Of a stretch of 64,000 nt of DNA, positions 24,853 to 33,746 are shown in pieces (position 1 is the stretch's first letter; every line of letters starts with the position of its first letter). A model generated the notes under the pieces. That model made no database searches, was not told the DNA's origin, and was given only the letters and a program-made list of their open reading frames with translations. The position numbers and the translations under genes were made by a program. The stretch is from Bacteroidetes bacterium 46-16 (GTDB taxonomy: Bacteria > Bacteroidota > Bacteroidia > Chitinophagales > Chitinophagaceae). Location: the NCBI GenBank assembly GCA_001897835.1, contig MKUN01000012.1:62001-126000 (forward strand), read 5' to 3'.

Positions 24853-25155
24853 GGTACAGCTTTTAGTCATAATCGGTATACATATCATCTTTATAGTAGT
24901 ACAGCATTGTTTGCCCGGTTTACAAGTGGTGGTGATGGGGTAGCCGTTGTGCTCTTTACAAATTATGTAAAAATCCTATTATTTCATACCTGATGCTATT
25001 TGGTATGCCTGGCTTCATTAAGCATTGCGCTTAATTTCTATTATATTAAAGGTCAGGTCGTTAGTAAAGAATGTAATTTAATGGCATGATAATTTTATGC
25101 ATGTAGCAGTGCGGTCAGAACCATGTGTTATACGATAACATCAAAAACCATATTT
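24853..25155. other. 303-base divergent intergenic region
   Basis: AT-rich region between the divergent DUF5996 and YARHG genes. It holds a 7-bp inverted repeat (ATTAAGC, attgc, GCTTAAT at 25017-25035) that could be an operator or hairpin. I found no full TAnnTTTG element on either strand and no open frame of note. Confidence 0.5.
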
Positions 25156-25713
25156 ATGACAAAGTACATCCTGGTATGCTGCTTCTTTTTTAGCATCATA
25201 TCTTCCTGTAAATGTAATAAGGGCGCCAATGATAATGCCGGGGACGAAGCCATGTTATCCGGTAACCCGCTTACCACAGCCGTTGCTGCTGCGGCTGATG
25301 ACAGTTCAGCCAATGCTGCGAATAAAGCTGATGGAACAGAAGCTACATCGATGGACAACAAGGAACAGAACAAAAATGAACTTTATAAAAAAGGCCATAA
25401 CCGTGAAAGGCTGAATTCCCAGACCCCGGGATATTTCCCCGAAGGTTCGGACAGGCTGCTTACCAATAAAGACCTGGAATACCTGACAGAGTGGGGGCTT
25501 GCAGTGATGAAGAACGAGATATATGCAAGGCATGGTATGATATTCGATCCCGGTATGCTGAAGGACCATTTTGAAAGGCAGCCATGGTATCACGGTACAA
25601 GTACCAGTGTAAGGAATAAACTGACCAGTACGGAAAGAAGTAACCTGTATTTTATTGAAAATTATAAATACAAACCCGATTCGCCGGGCTATGATGTAAA
25701 TGACGGTGCTTAG
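25156..25713 (+). CDS. YARHG-domain lipoprotein
   Basis: About 185 residues from ATG 25156 (MTKYILVCCFFFSIISSC); the frame is open 11 codons upstream. The lipobox ISSC gives a lipidated Cys at about residue 18. A low-complexity alanine/asparagine-rich linker (about 30-80) follows. The YARHG domain is at about 105-180, with the name-giving NEIYARHGMIF motif, WYHGTS and the closing NLYFIENYK. YARHG domains occur in extracytoplasmic proteins of unknown function. Convergent with surE; a palindrome separates them. Confidence 0.85.
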   Translation: MTKYILVCCFFFSIISSCKCNKGANDNAGDEAMLSGNPLTTAVAAAADDSSANAANKADGTEATSMDNKEQNKNELYKKGHNRERLNSQTPGYFPEGSDRLLTNKDLEYLTEWGLAVMKNEIYARHGMIFDPGMLKDHFERQPWYHGTSTSVRNKLTSTERSNLYFIENYKYKPDSPGYDVNDGA

Positions 25714-25738
25714 TAAATATTTTCTTTGTGTGTAAAAA

Positions 25739-25770
25739 GAAAGAGTTGACCTGATCAGGTCAACTCTTTC
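25739..25770. terminator. 32-base perfect palindrome overlapping the surE 3' end
   Basis: GAAAGAGTTGACCTGA (25739-25754) is followed by its exact reverse complement. The right arm encodes the last SurE codons and stop. On the minus strand it is followed by TTTTT, so it can terminate the surE operon. For the plus-strand YARHG gene it is followed by few T. Confidence 0.75.
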
Positions 25771-26534
25771 CATGTATCCTGCATCCAGCCTTTTATACTA
25801 TGGTCGGTGAGGTCAAATTTTACCGGCACTACCGATGTGTATCCTTCATGCAGGGCCTGCACATCGGTATCTGTGCCTGTATCCATATTCACAAAGCGGC
25901 CCACCATCCAGTAATAATCTTTTCCTCTTGGGTCTATACGATGATCAAAGTTCTCTTCCCATTTGGCATAGGCCTGCCGGCATAGTTTCATGCCTTTATA
26001 ATCGCTTTCTTTTACTTTGGGTATGTTCACATTCAGCAGCAGGTGCTCCGGCATTTCACCCTCCAGCATACGCAGGGCTATGCTCCGCGCTACTTTTTTT
26101 GCTATCGTAAAATCGGCATCGAAATTATAATCGAGCGAAGACAGCCCCGCTGATGGTATCCCTTCAATAGCGGCCTCCATGGCAGCACTCATAGTACCGG
26201 AGTAAATGAGGTTGATGGAATGATTGGCCCCGTGATTGATGCCGCTCAGGCATATATCGGGTTTTCGATGCAATATCTTATCACGCGCCAGTTTCACACA
26301 GTCCACCGGGGTGCCGCTGCATTGCCATGATTCCACACCGTCAAATTCATCTACTTTATCCAGCCTGAGCGGGGTGCCTATAGTTATTGCATGGCCCATG
26401 CCCGATTGGGGGCTATCCGGTGCTACAACGACTATATGTCCAAGATCTTTTACCGCATCTACCAGCGCATGTATACCGGGGGCTGTGATACCATCATCAT
26501 TCGTAATTAAAATAACAGGTTTGTTCTCGTTCAT
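25755..26534 (-). CDS. surE: 5'/3'-nucleotidase SurE
   Basis: A 259-residue SurE, a divalent-metal-dependent nucleoside monophosphate phosphatase. The metal-binding ITNDDGITAPGI motif is at the N-terminus. SPQSGMGHAIT, the GTPVDCVKL segment and the SGINHGANHSINLIYSGTMSAAMEA block, all typical of SurE, follow. Last gene of the apparent operon SDR - ABC ATPase - ABC permease - surE, 10 bases after the permease. The stop codon lies inside a palindromic terminator. Confidence 0.95.
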   Translation of the reverse strand: MNENKPVILITNDDGITAPGIHALVDAVKDLGHIVVVAPDSPQSGMGHAITIGTPLRLDKVDEFDGVESWQCSGTPVDCVKLARDKILHRKPDICLSGINHGANHSINLIYSGTMSAAMEAAIEGIPSAGLSSLDYNFDADFTIAKKVARSIALRMLEGEMPEHLLLNVNIPKVKESDYKGMKLCRQAYAKWEENFDHRIDPRGKDYYWMVGRFVNMDTGTDTDVQALHEGYTSVVPVKFDLTDHSIKGWMQDTWKELT

Positions 26535-26544
26535 ATTTTACCAT

Positions 26545-27336
26545 TTACCAATCTCTGCGCAATAATATACGCCGCCCTGCAAAGTAATAAATAGAACACC
26601 AAATTATTGTTACGATTACGTAAGGCCACATGCTTATCGTCTCTTTGCTGATCATTTGCTGGGCCATACGTATAAATGGAAAAGGCAATAGTTCGTCGCT
26701 CGACTGTAGTGGCAGGTAATTGCCCGGCGATGCCGTGTCAAAACTCCAATTGAGTATACCTTTCAAAATACTTTCAACTATAAGCGCATACAGCAGGAAC
26801 ATACCTATCGATAAGCCGCTACGTTTGATCAGGATACTGATAAGTAAAGCGAAACCAAGATAATCGACAGATAAAAGAAAGAAATAGCCCACTTGTTCAA
26901 AACGCTCAAAAATATCCACAGGGGATCCGCCATTTAGCAGCCCGAAGATGACGCCTAAAATAAAAAGGTACAAGGTGGCAAGCACACTAAGCAACAATAC
27001 CATGCCTACTTTGGCATGATAAAATTGCAACCTGCTCCATCCGTCTATGATATTCTGCCTATGTGTGCGAAAGCTGAATTCATTGGTAGTGAGTATGATG
27101 ACCAGTATAGAAAGAAAGACAATAAAGATACTGGCCCAGAAACCAAGATTACCCCATACCTCAGGGAAGTTATATGCCTGGCTCAGCAGGTTTATGGAGT
27201 TCTTCCCCATGTTGATCATGCCATTGGCTACTTCATAATTCCATAAGGGGAGCAACACTGCGAAGAAGCCCACAAGTATCCAGAAAGTACGGTAACGTTT
27301 TATTTTAAGCCATTCGATGGCAAGTAATGATCTCAT
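26545..27336 (-). CDS. ABC-2 type transporter permease
   Basis: A 263-residue integral membrane protein with six hydrophobic segments (about 17-37, 60-85, 108-132, 150-170, 178-200 and 233-252). These are arranged like ABC-2 permeases of Bacteroidota exporters. The N-terminus MRSLLAIEWLKIKRYRTFW is characteristic of this group (cytoplasmic amphipathic start before TM1). It starts 4 bases downstream of the ATPase gene, so the pair forms one exporter. Cargo unknown. Confidence 0.85.
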   Translation of the reverse strand: MRSLLAIEWLKIKRYRTFWILVGFFAVLLPLWNYEVANGMINMGKNSINLLSQAYNFPEVWGNLGFWASIFIVFLSILVIILTTNEFSFRTHRQNIIDGWSRLQFYHAKVGMVLLLSVLATLYLFILGVIFGLLNGGSPVDIFERFEQVGYFFLLSVDYLGFALLISILIKRSGLSIGMFLLYALIVESILKGILNWSFDTASPGNYLPLQSSDELLPFPFIRMAQQMISKETISMWPYVIVTIIWCSIYYFAGRRILLRRDW

Positions 27337-27340
27337 TTAA

Positions 27341-28231
27341 TTAGTTGTTTGTCAATTCCATGAATTTGGTTTCCAGGCTTTTCTTTCTCAGCAGCAGGTG
27401 CGATAATATAATACCCTTTGCTGCGCAGTATTCGTTTATGTTTTGTGTGGTGAGGGTTTCGTTGCAGGATAACAGCAATACATTATTTACCAGGTTGGTC
27501 TTAATGATACCGGGCATATTGTTGAGCACATTTTGCAATGCCGGCATATCTGCTGCTTTTACCTCTACCTGGTCTTCGCTTTGCAATACTTCTTCTACGG
27601 GGCCGCTCAGTAACAAGTCGCCCTTTTTGAGTATAGCCACATGGGTGCAAACTTTTTCAACCTCATCAAGCAGGTGGCTGGCCATGATTATCGTAATGCC
27701 CTCTTTATTGAGCATGCGTATCATTTCGCGTATCTCGGCTATACCGGCCGGATCCAGTCCGTTGGTAGGTTCGTCAAATACCAGCACTTTTGGCTGGCCC
27801 AGCAAAGCGGCTCCAATGGCAAGGCGCTGTTTCATACCGAGCGAATAGGTCTGGAACTTACTGTCTTTGCGCTGTAGCAGGTCTACCTTTTCCAGTACCC
27901 TTAATTTATCATCATGCCCGCGTTGCTTGATACTGGCATTGATCTCCAGGTTGTCCATTGCCGACATGTAATGGTAAAAGTTGGGTGTTTCAAGCAGTGA
28001 GCCAATATGCCTCCGGGCCACATCATGTTGCATCCCTTCAAACCATTGATAACTTCCGGCATCTGCTTTAAGCACATTGAGTATGGTACCCAGCAGTGTG
28101 GTCTTGCCACTGCCATTGGGCCCCAGTATGCCAAATACACAGCCTTCGGGCACGCTGAAAGAAACATTCTTCAGCGCTTGTATAGGGCCATATGATTTTG
28201 AGATGCCATTGATGGATAATATCGTTTCCAA
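27341..28231 (-). CDS. ABC transporter ATP-binding protein
   Basis: A 296-residue ABC ATPase. Walker A GPNGSGKTT, Q-loop region near SLLETPNFY, signature YSLGMKQRL, Walker B VLVFDEPTNGLDP and the switch histidine in MASHLLDE are complete. The roughly 80-residue C-terminal extension is typical of ABC-2 exporter ATPases. The start is TTG 28229-28231: an in-frame stop lies just upstream, and this position is 12 bases after the SDR stop. Partner of the adjacent permease. Confidence 0.92.
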   Translation of the reverse strand: METILSINGISKSYGPIQALKNVSFSVPEGCVFGILGPNGSGKTTLLGTILNVLKADAGSYQWFEGMQHDVARRHIGSLLETPNFYHYMSAMDNLEINASIKQRGHDDKLRVLEKVDLLQRKDSKFQTYSLGMKQRLAIGAALLGQPKVLVFDEPTNGLDPAGIAEIREMIRMLNKEGITIIMASHLLDEVEKVCTHVAILKKGDLLLSGPVEEVLQSEDQVEVKAADMPALQNVLNNMPGIIKTNLVNNVLLLSCNETLTTQNINEYCAAKGIILSHLLLRKKSLETKFMELTNN

Positions 28232-28243
28232 AGTATTATTGAT

Positions 28244-29065
28244 TTATGATACGAAAAGGTCTTTTTGCAGGCTAGCCTGTGGATCAACGGCATAATGTGC
28301 AAGGTCTGTGATGCCCATTTTAGCCAGTATTTCCTCGTCAAGGAATGTGTTGCCGGTGCATTCTTTTGCAGGCTGTTGTAAGATATAATGTGCCGTATCG
28401 GCCAGTATTTCCGGCTTGCGGCTGCGCTGCGCCAGCATTTCGCCACCTAGTATATTTTTAACAGCAGCCGTGGCTATAGTAGTTACAGGCCACAGGGCAT
28501 TGGCCGCTATGCCATCTTGTTTTAATTCCTGTGCCCAGCCCAGGGTCAGCATGCTCATGCTGTACTTGGTAATGGTATAGGCCGGTGAAAAAGCGAACCA
28601 TTGCGGTTTAAGGTCTATCGGTGGCGATAAGGTTAAAATATGAGGGTTGGATGATTTGCGTAAAAAGGGGATACAGTGCCTGGTGACCAGGAAGGTGCCC
28701 CGTACATTGATGGATTGCATCAGGTCGAAACGTTTTGTTTCCGTTTGCTCCGTATTACTCAGCGAGATGGCCGATGCATTGTTGACTAAACCGTCTATGC
28801 CACCGAACAGCGTAATTGTTTGCTGCACTGCATTTATTATTTGCTCCTCATCACGTATATCGCATTGTATGGCCAGGGCCTTGCCCCCGGCCTGTTCTAT
28901 TTCTTCGGCTGCCGAATATATCGTGCCACCCAGCCGGGGGTCTTCCTTTACCGATTTGGCGATAACGGCAATGTTGGCCCCGTCGGCAGCGAGCTTTAAG
29001 GCGATCGCCTTACCAATGCCCCTGCTGGCCCCTGTGATGAAAAATGTCTTTCCCTGCAATTGCAT
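28244..29065 (-). CDS. short-chain dehydrogenase/reductase, HSDL2-like
   Basis: A 273-residue classical-type SDR. The cofactor motif is TGASRGIG, NNASA lies near residue 96, and the catalytic serine region is LTLSPP. The YxxxK motif is YTITK. The segment DPRLGGTIYSAAEEIEQAGG after the second strand and the overall length are typical of the HSDL2/peroxisomal SDR-like group, without the SCP2 lipid-binding C-terminus of eukaryotic HSDL2. Probably acts on a fatty-acyl or steroid-like alcohol. First gene of a four-gene operon with the ABC exporter and surE. Confidence 0.88.
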   Translation of the reverse strand: MQLQGKTFFITGASRGIGKAIALKLAADGANIAVIAKSVKEDPRLGGTIYSAAEEIEQAGGKALAIQCDIRDEEQIINAVQQTITLFGGIDGLVNNASAISLSNTEQTETKRFDLMQSINVRGTFLVTRHCIPFLRKSSNPHILTLSPPIDLKPQWFAFSPAYTITKYSMSMLTLGWAQELKQDGIAANALWPVTTIATAAVKNILGGEMLAQRSRKPEILADTAHYILQQPAKECTGNTFLDEEILAKMGITDLAHYAVDPQASLQKDLFVS

Positions 29066-29137
29066 AAAATAGTATATCGTGTGAATGAGTGAAATGTTAC
29101 TGCCGATACAAGTTAATTAAAAAATTACGGGGTAATA

Positions 29138-29170
29138 AAAAAAGGTTACAACGAACGCTGTAACCTTTTT
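29138..29170 (-). terminator. terminator of the T9SS paralog A gene
   Basis: AAAAAAGGTTACA and TGTAACCTTTTT pair around an 8-base loop, about 20 bases past the stop of the minus-strand gene. A T run follows on that strand. Confidence 0.8.
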
Positions 29171-29191
29171 GGAACGTTTTATAACACAATG

Positions 29192-30163
29192 TTATTGCTT
29201 GAAAACTTTAATCGTAAGTGCTTTGCTGCTGCCATTAGGCTCAGACAGCGATAACAAATAAGTGCCTGTGGGCAATTGCCTGTTGATATTAAAATGTTCA
29301 AGCCCACCGCTGGCAGTAAAGGTATTTATATATACTACCTGCCCGTTCATATTTAACAGGCCTATCTTGTATTGATGGCCTTGCTGCAGGCTGGTTTTCA
29401 ATGTCAGGCCATTGTCATCAAGATGTGCTGCTGCCGATGCTGCGGCACTGGCTACATTCTTAACACCTGCTGTTGGTGTATCGGTTGTAAAGTAAGCCGC
29501 ACTTACCTGTACTATCGGCAAGCTGCCCGTGCCCACTATAGAGTCGATGCGCATGATCGGGAAAGTATGTGCGCTATCATACCACAGGTAAGATATAAAG
29601 TCCACAAATTCTTCGGCAAAGTCACTCGAATCATGCTCGCTGTGTACGCTTTTTACACGCAGGGTATTATCAAAAGTAGCCTGTGGTGTTATCAGCGTAC
29701 CGTAGCCATCTGCTTCCATATGGCTGGTGCCTGTGCCAGGAATTGCCGGCGGCGCAGTAGCAAGTGATGTGAAGGCGTTGGATGCCGTATCGAGATAAGT
29801 TACCGGGTGCTTTACCAACAGCGCATTAGGGTTGTACTCAAGGGTAGCTACCTGCATGTCGATACCTGTAATGCCGGTTTGTGTATCATTCACATCCAGG
29901 TAGTATATAGTACCGCCTACGTCCATCGATATGTTTGCAGGAGCAGAAGCCGTGTCCACGTTAACGGCAACCAGGGCACTGTCGGCCAAAGTGGTAAAAT
30001 CCCATGTTTGCATAGCACCTGATGGACCCGCAACAACATTGGTGCAGAACATGTAATAAAAGTGTTGGCCCACATGATAATATTCCGCGCTGTCCATCAC
30101 AGGTTGGGCAGTTGCGATCATAGGAAGCATTAAAGCCAAAAAGGCGTAGTAAACTTTTTTCAT
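29192..30163 (-). CDS. secreted T9SS-cargo-like protein, tandem paralog A
   Basis: A 323-residue exported protein with a Sec signal (MKKVYYAFLALMLPMIATAQ). The middle has the family blocks WDFTTLADS, DGYGTLITPQATFDNTLRVK and ISYLWYDSAHTFPIMRIDS, shared with the two genes upstream. The last 80 residues resemble a type A T9SS sorting domain (AHLDDNGLTL..YKIGLLNMNGQVVYINTF..LPTGTYLLSLS) but lack the usual YPNP box. Function unknown; predicted beta-rich surface or secreted protein. Own terminator. The leader closely resembles that of paralog C. Confidence 0.72.
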   Translation of the reverse strand: MKKVYYAFLALMLPMIATAQPVMDSAEYYHVGQHFYYMFCTNVVAGPSGAMQTWDFTTLADSALVAVNVDTASAPANISMDVGGTIYYLDVNDTQTGITGIDMQVATLEYNPNALLVKHPVTYLDTASNAFTSLATAPPAIPGTGTSHMEADGYGTLITPQATFDNTLRVKSVHSEHDSSDFAEEFVDFISYLWYDSAHTFPIMRIDSIVGTGSLPIVQVSAAYFTTDTPTAGVKNVASAAASAAAHLDDNGLTLKTSLQQGHQYKIGLLNMNGQVVYINTFTASGGLEHFNINRQLPTGTYLLSLSEPNGSSKALTIKVFKQ

Positions 30164-30259
30164 AAGGTAATTTTTAGTAAATATATGGTCTTTGACATTA
30201 AATACTCAAAATCAATTAGTTAAGATGTGTAACCGGGTATGTTATAATTCCCTTTTACG

Positions 30260-31261
30260 CTATTCTTTTACAGTTTTGAGCAATATTGGTCTGCCGGCTT
30301 TAGCAGTCTCTTTTATCTCGATAATATAAGTTCCGCCCGGGAATTGCCTGCCCGGATTGAACTGCCAGGAACTGCCGTTGGCCCTGAATGTATTGCTGTA
30401 TAAGCTACGGCCCTGCATATCAAGAATGCTTATGCGATACTCCCCGGCATTTTCTAATTGAGCATTCAGCACCAAACCATTGTCATCAAGGTGTACGGAC
30501 GCATTTGCCCTGCTGTTAGCTACGGGCTTGACACCTGCGGCAAATACAGCCTGCAGGTACGATGCTGAGCCTGTGGCCACACTATTCTGGAAGATACCGG
30601 TACCGCTGCGGTATATCGAATCGATACGAAAGAGGGGGGCGGTGTGCAGGTCGTCATACCATAGATAGCTTACCTGGTAGTTGTGTAATGAGTTATTGGT
30701 AAATGAGTCCACATTGTCTATAATGCGTTTCACCCGCAGCACATTGTTATAATTGCCGGCAGGGGTCTTCAGGGTGCCCGAGCCGTCTACCTCTATCATA
30801 GCGGTTCCGCCCCCGGTGAGTGTGTTGGTCGCATTGGTCAGTACACTGGTAAAAGAATTGCTGTCAACAAGACCATAGCTTAGTGCCTGGTCTAAAACGA
30901 GGGCTCCTGAATCATAGGTATAGGTAAGCGATGGCGACAGAACAGCAGCCAGGAAGCTGCGGCCCCCGCTCTTATGTATCCTGTTGCCTGTATTGTTCAG
31001 GTAAGGGAAGGCAGATAAAATTTGGTCTCCCACCACGGCAGTATCATCCAGCACCCATGTTGTATGTTGCCCGTTCCCTGAATCGAGCGCAGAACTAAAA
31101 TCCCATATTACAGCAGTGCCGGCACTACCGGGACTGTCGGGCATGGTGCAAACCATATACAACAATACATCTCCGGTGGTAAAATCTTCGGCATGGTTCA
31201 CCTGCGCCTGTGCCAGGAAGGGTAACATAAATGAGAGTAGTAAAATGTAGTATTTTTTCAT
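30260..31261 (-). CDS. secreted T9SS-cargo-like protein, tandem paralog B
   Basis: About 333 residues from ATG 31259-31261 (MKKYYILLLSFMLPFLAQAQ, a Sec signal). An earlier in-frame ATG would put 13 residues in front of the signal. Family blocks WDFSSALDS, DGSGTLKTPAGNYNNVLRVK and VSYLWYDDLHTAPLFRIDS are conserved with paralogs A and C. The C-terminal sorting-like domain starts at about HLDDNGLVL, with ISILDMQGRSLYSNTF and FPGGTYIIEI, again without YPNP. Function unknown. Confidence 0.72.
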   Translation of the reverse strand: MKKYYILLLSFMLPFLAQAQVNHAEDFTTGDVLLYMVCTMPDSPGSAGTAVIWDFSSALDSGNGQHTTWVLDDTAVVGDQILSAFPYLNNTGNRIHKSGGRSFLAAVLSPSLTYTYDSGALVLDQALSYGLVDSNSFTSVLTNATNTLTGGGTAMIEVDGSGTLKTPAGNYNNVLRVKRIIDNVDSFTNNSLHNYQVSYLWYDDLHTAPLFRIDSIYRSGTGIFQNSVATGSASYLQAVFAAGVKPVANSRANASVHLDDNGLVLNAQLENAGEYRISILDMQGRSLYSNTFRANGSSWQFNPGRQFPGGTYIIEIKETAKAGRPILLKTVKE

Positions 31262-31335
31262 AGAGTCAATTTCATGTAAAATTAAGCTATTTGCAGCCAC
31301 CTTCGGCCACCCTGTTATATTTGTTTGACTTCAAT

Positions 31336-31371
31336 AAAAAAGGCTGCAATTGTTGGATTGCAGCCTTTTTT
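31336..31371 (-). terminator. terminator of the T9SS paralog C gene
   Basis: AAAAAAGGCTGCAAT pairs with ATTGCAGCCTTTTTT around a 6-base loop, directly downstream of the paralog C stop on the minus strand. Confidence 0.85.
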
Positions 31372-31386
31372 ATTAACTGGTTATTA

Positions 31387-32373
31387 TTATTCTTTGGTAG
31401 TCTTGATAATAATGGGTGCACCGTGGCTATTTTTCTTGTAAATATTTACAAAATAAGTACCTGCGGCAAGCGTGGTGTTTATATTGAAATGTTGGCTGCT
31501 GCTGCTGGCGACAAAAGAAGTTGTATATACCTTCTGTCCTGATACATTGAAAAGTACCAGTTCATACGGTGCGCCATTTTGCAGTGATGCATTTATGCTC
31601 AGGCTGCTGCTGTTCAGGTGAGCACTTGCCACACTTTGTGTTGCTGCTACGGTATTCACTGCTGCGGGGAAGACCGCCTGCAGGTATTCGGCAGATGCAG
31701 AGGTGTCGCTGAATGCAGCGAGGCTGCCGTCGGCGGCTACATTGTTAGAGTCAATACGGAATAGCGGGGCCACGTGTGCATCATCATACCATACGTACGA
31801 TATGTTGTGCGTATTTATAGTTGAGGTGGTGAATAGTACAACACTGTCCACTTCATCATGCACCATCCGTACCCTGTAAGCATTGGGGAATGTTCCTGCT
31901 GGAGTGGTCAAGGAGCCTGAACCGTCGCAGTTGAAAGAAACAGAACCACTGCCGGTTGGCAAGCCCGATACGGTAAAGGCAACATTATCTGTTGAGCCGA
32001 AGTTAAAGCTGCGCTCGGCCAGCAATAAACCGGGAGTGTAGTCTATCGTACCTATGGCCACATTGATCGATGTGGTCAGGTTTTGCGTGCTGGTTTTATG
32101 TACGGGGTTACCCACTGGTGTAGGAGCCGGCGCTAATATGATATCGCCGGGATTTGCAGAATCGGCAAATACATAGGTGGTAACCTGTGTAGAATCTACT
32201 ACAGCCGAAAAATCCCAGTTTTGACCGGTACCTGATCCACCGGCACTTGCAGGTACGCTGCATGACATATTATGGATCTCATCACCGGGCAGGTAATTCT
32301 CGGCATTAGTGATCTGGGCCATCGCAGCAATGGGGAATGCGAATGCTAAAAAAGTAAAGTAACATTTTCTCAT
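31387..32373 (-). CDS. secreted T9SS-cargo-like protein, tandem paralog C
   Basis: A 328-residue exported protein with a Sec signal (MRKCYFTFLAFAFPIAAMAQ). Shared blocks: GQNWDFSAVVDS, DGSGSLTTPAGTFPNAYRVR and ISYVWYDDAHVAPLFRIDS. The C-terminus (AHLNSSSLSINASLQNGAPYELVLFNVSGQ..LAAGTYFVNI) is the same YPNP-less sorting-like domain. The upstream sequence 32374-32400 is similar to the leader of paralog A (AAGG, T-rich, TAAATATAT), suggesting a duplicated promoter; on the minus strand it holds TATATTTA, one mismatch from TAnnTTTG. Confidence 0.72.
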   Translation of the reverse strand: MRKCYFTFLAFAFPIAAMAQITNAENYLPGDEIHNMSCSVPASAGGSGTGQNWDFSAVVDSTQVTTYVFADSANPGDIILAPAPTPVGNPVHKTSTQNLTTSINVAIGTIDYTPGLLLAERSFNFGSTDNVAFTVSGLPTGSGSVSFNCDGSGSLTTPAGTFPNAYRVRMVHDEVDSVVLFTTSTINTHNISYVWYDDAHVAPLFRIDSNNVAADGSLAAFSDTSASAEYLQAVFPAAVNTVAATQSVASAHLNSSSLSINASLQNGAPYELVLFNVSGQKVYTTSFVASSSSQHFNINTTLAAGTYFVNIYKKNSHGAPIIIKTTKE

Positions 32374-32530
32374 AAGGATATTTTTTTGTAAATATATAGC
32401 ATTTACAATTAGATTTTTAGCAATAAGGCCCTTTTTTTCTCAGTAATTATATGGGCAGCTAATAGAATACATTTCCTACATTTACAGCCCCTTACACTTG
32501 TTATAACAGGGTATCGTCCCCCCGGTAATT

Positions 32531-33652
32531 ATGAGCCAGAGAAATGTCATTTACTACCTTTTTTCGATAGTGCGTGTGTTGCTGTACCCCCTGGCACTGG
32601 TGTATGGGGCTGTGGTATGGCTGCGCAATAAGCTTTACGATGCGGGGGTTTATGCCTCCATACAGTTCAGTGTACCCGTTATTACAGTGGGTAATCTTTC
32701 CGTTGGTGGCACAGGCAAGACCCCTCATGTGGAGTACCTCGTCAGGTTGCTGCAGTATCGCTACCGCGTGGCCACCCAAAGCCGGGGTTATAAGCGCCGC
32801 ACGCAGGGCTTCCTGCTCGCCGGGCCGGGAACCAATGCCGTAAAAATAGGCGATGAGCCTATGCAATACTATATGAAGTTTCCCGAGCTGGTGGTAAGCG
32901 TGGCCGAGGAGCGCATGACAGGCATACCCCAGTTGCTGCTCAACAGGCCCGATGTGGAAGTGGTGATCCTCGACGATGCATACCAGCATCGCTCGGTAAA
33001 AGCAGGTATGAATATCCTTATTACCGACCATGCGAAACCTTTTTACAAAGACCATATACTGCCCTTTGGCAGGCTGCGTGAGGGAAGGAAGGCATACAAA
33101 AGGGCCGATATCATTATCGTGTCCAAATGTCCGCAGGGGATGAGCACAGCCGATGCCGGCGCAATGGTACGGCAGATAAAACCGCTTGCTCATCAAAAGG
33201 TTTTCTTCACAGGCATACAATACGCAACGCCTTACGATTTTTTTACGAGGCAAGCCATAGCGTTAAAGAACAGCAATGCCATATTGGTATGCGGCATTGC
33301 ACGCCCCGATCCTCTTATAGCCCACCTTCAGGGCCTTTGCAGCAATGTGCATGTGCTTTCCTATGCCGATCATCATTATTTCCTAAGCCGCGACCTTGAA
33401 GAGATAGAGGAGGCCTGGCAGAACTGGGATATGCCGCAAAAGCTCATCGTGACTACTGAGAAGGATGCAGCACGCCTGCTGGTGCACTACGATAAACTGA
33501 AGGAGTGGGGCATAACGATAGCGATACTGCCTATTGCCGTGGATGTATTATTCGGTAAAGGCCCTGAATTTGATAAGATGATCAATAGCTATGTGGAAGG
33601 GGAGATAGCGGAAAATAATGAGTTGGGGATAAACAGCGGACAGGCTTATTAA
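32531..33652 (+). CDS. lpxK: tetraacyldisaccharide 4'-kinase
   Basis: A 373-residue LpxK, the inner-membrane kinase that adds the 4'-phosphate to the lipid A precursor. The N-terminal membrane helix is near residues 5-27 (FSIVRVLLYPLALVYGAVVW). The P-loop is NLSVGGTGKTP. The catalytic QSRGYKRR and the DDAYQHRSV motif with the conserved aspartates are present. Length is typical for Bacteroidota. Monocistronic, divergent from paralog C. Weak -7-like TACATTTA at 32477-32484. Confidence 0.94.
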   Translation: MSQRNVIYYLFSIVRVLLYPLALVYGAVVWLRNKLYDAGVYASIQFSVPVITVGNLSVGGTGKTPHVEYLVRLLQYRYRVATQSRGYKRRTQGFLLAGPGTNAVKIGDEPMQYYMKFPELVVSVAEERMTGIPQLLLNRPDVEVVILDDAYQHRSVKAGMNILITDHAKPFYKDHILPFGRLREGRKAYKRADIIIVSKCPQGMSTADAGAMVRQIKPLAHQKVFFTGIQYATPYDFFTRQAIALKNSNAILVCGIARPDPLIAHLQGLCSNVHVLSYADHHYFLSRDLEEIEEAWQNWDMPQKLIVTTEKDAARLLVHYDKLKEWGITIAILPIAVDVLFGKGPEFDKMINSYVEGEIAENNELGINSGQAY

Positions 33653-33746
33653 ATTTACTACTTCTTTGGAGGAGTAAGGATTTATCTGTTCGGGATGATG
33701 GCATTTTTTTTAATTCTTTATTGTGCATTGAACCACTGCCTGTCCT

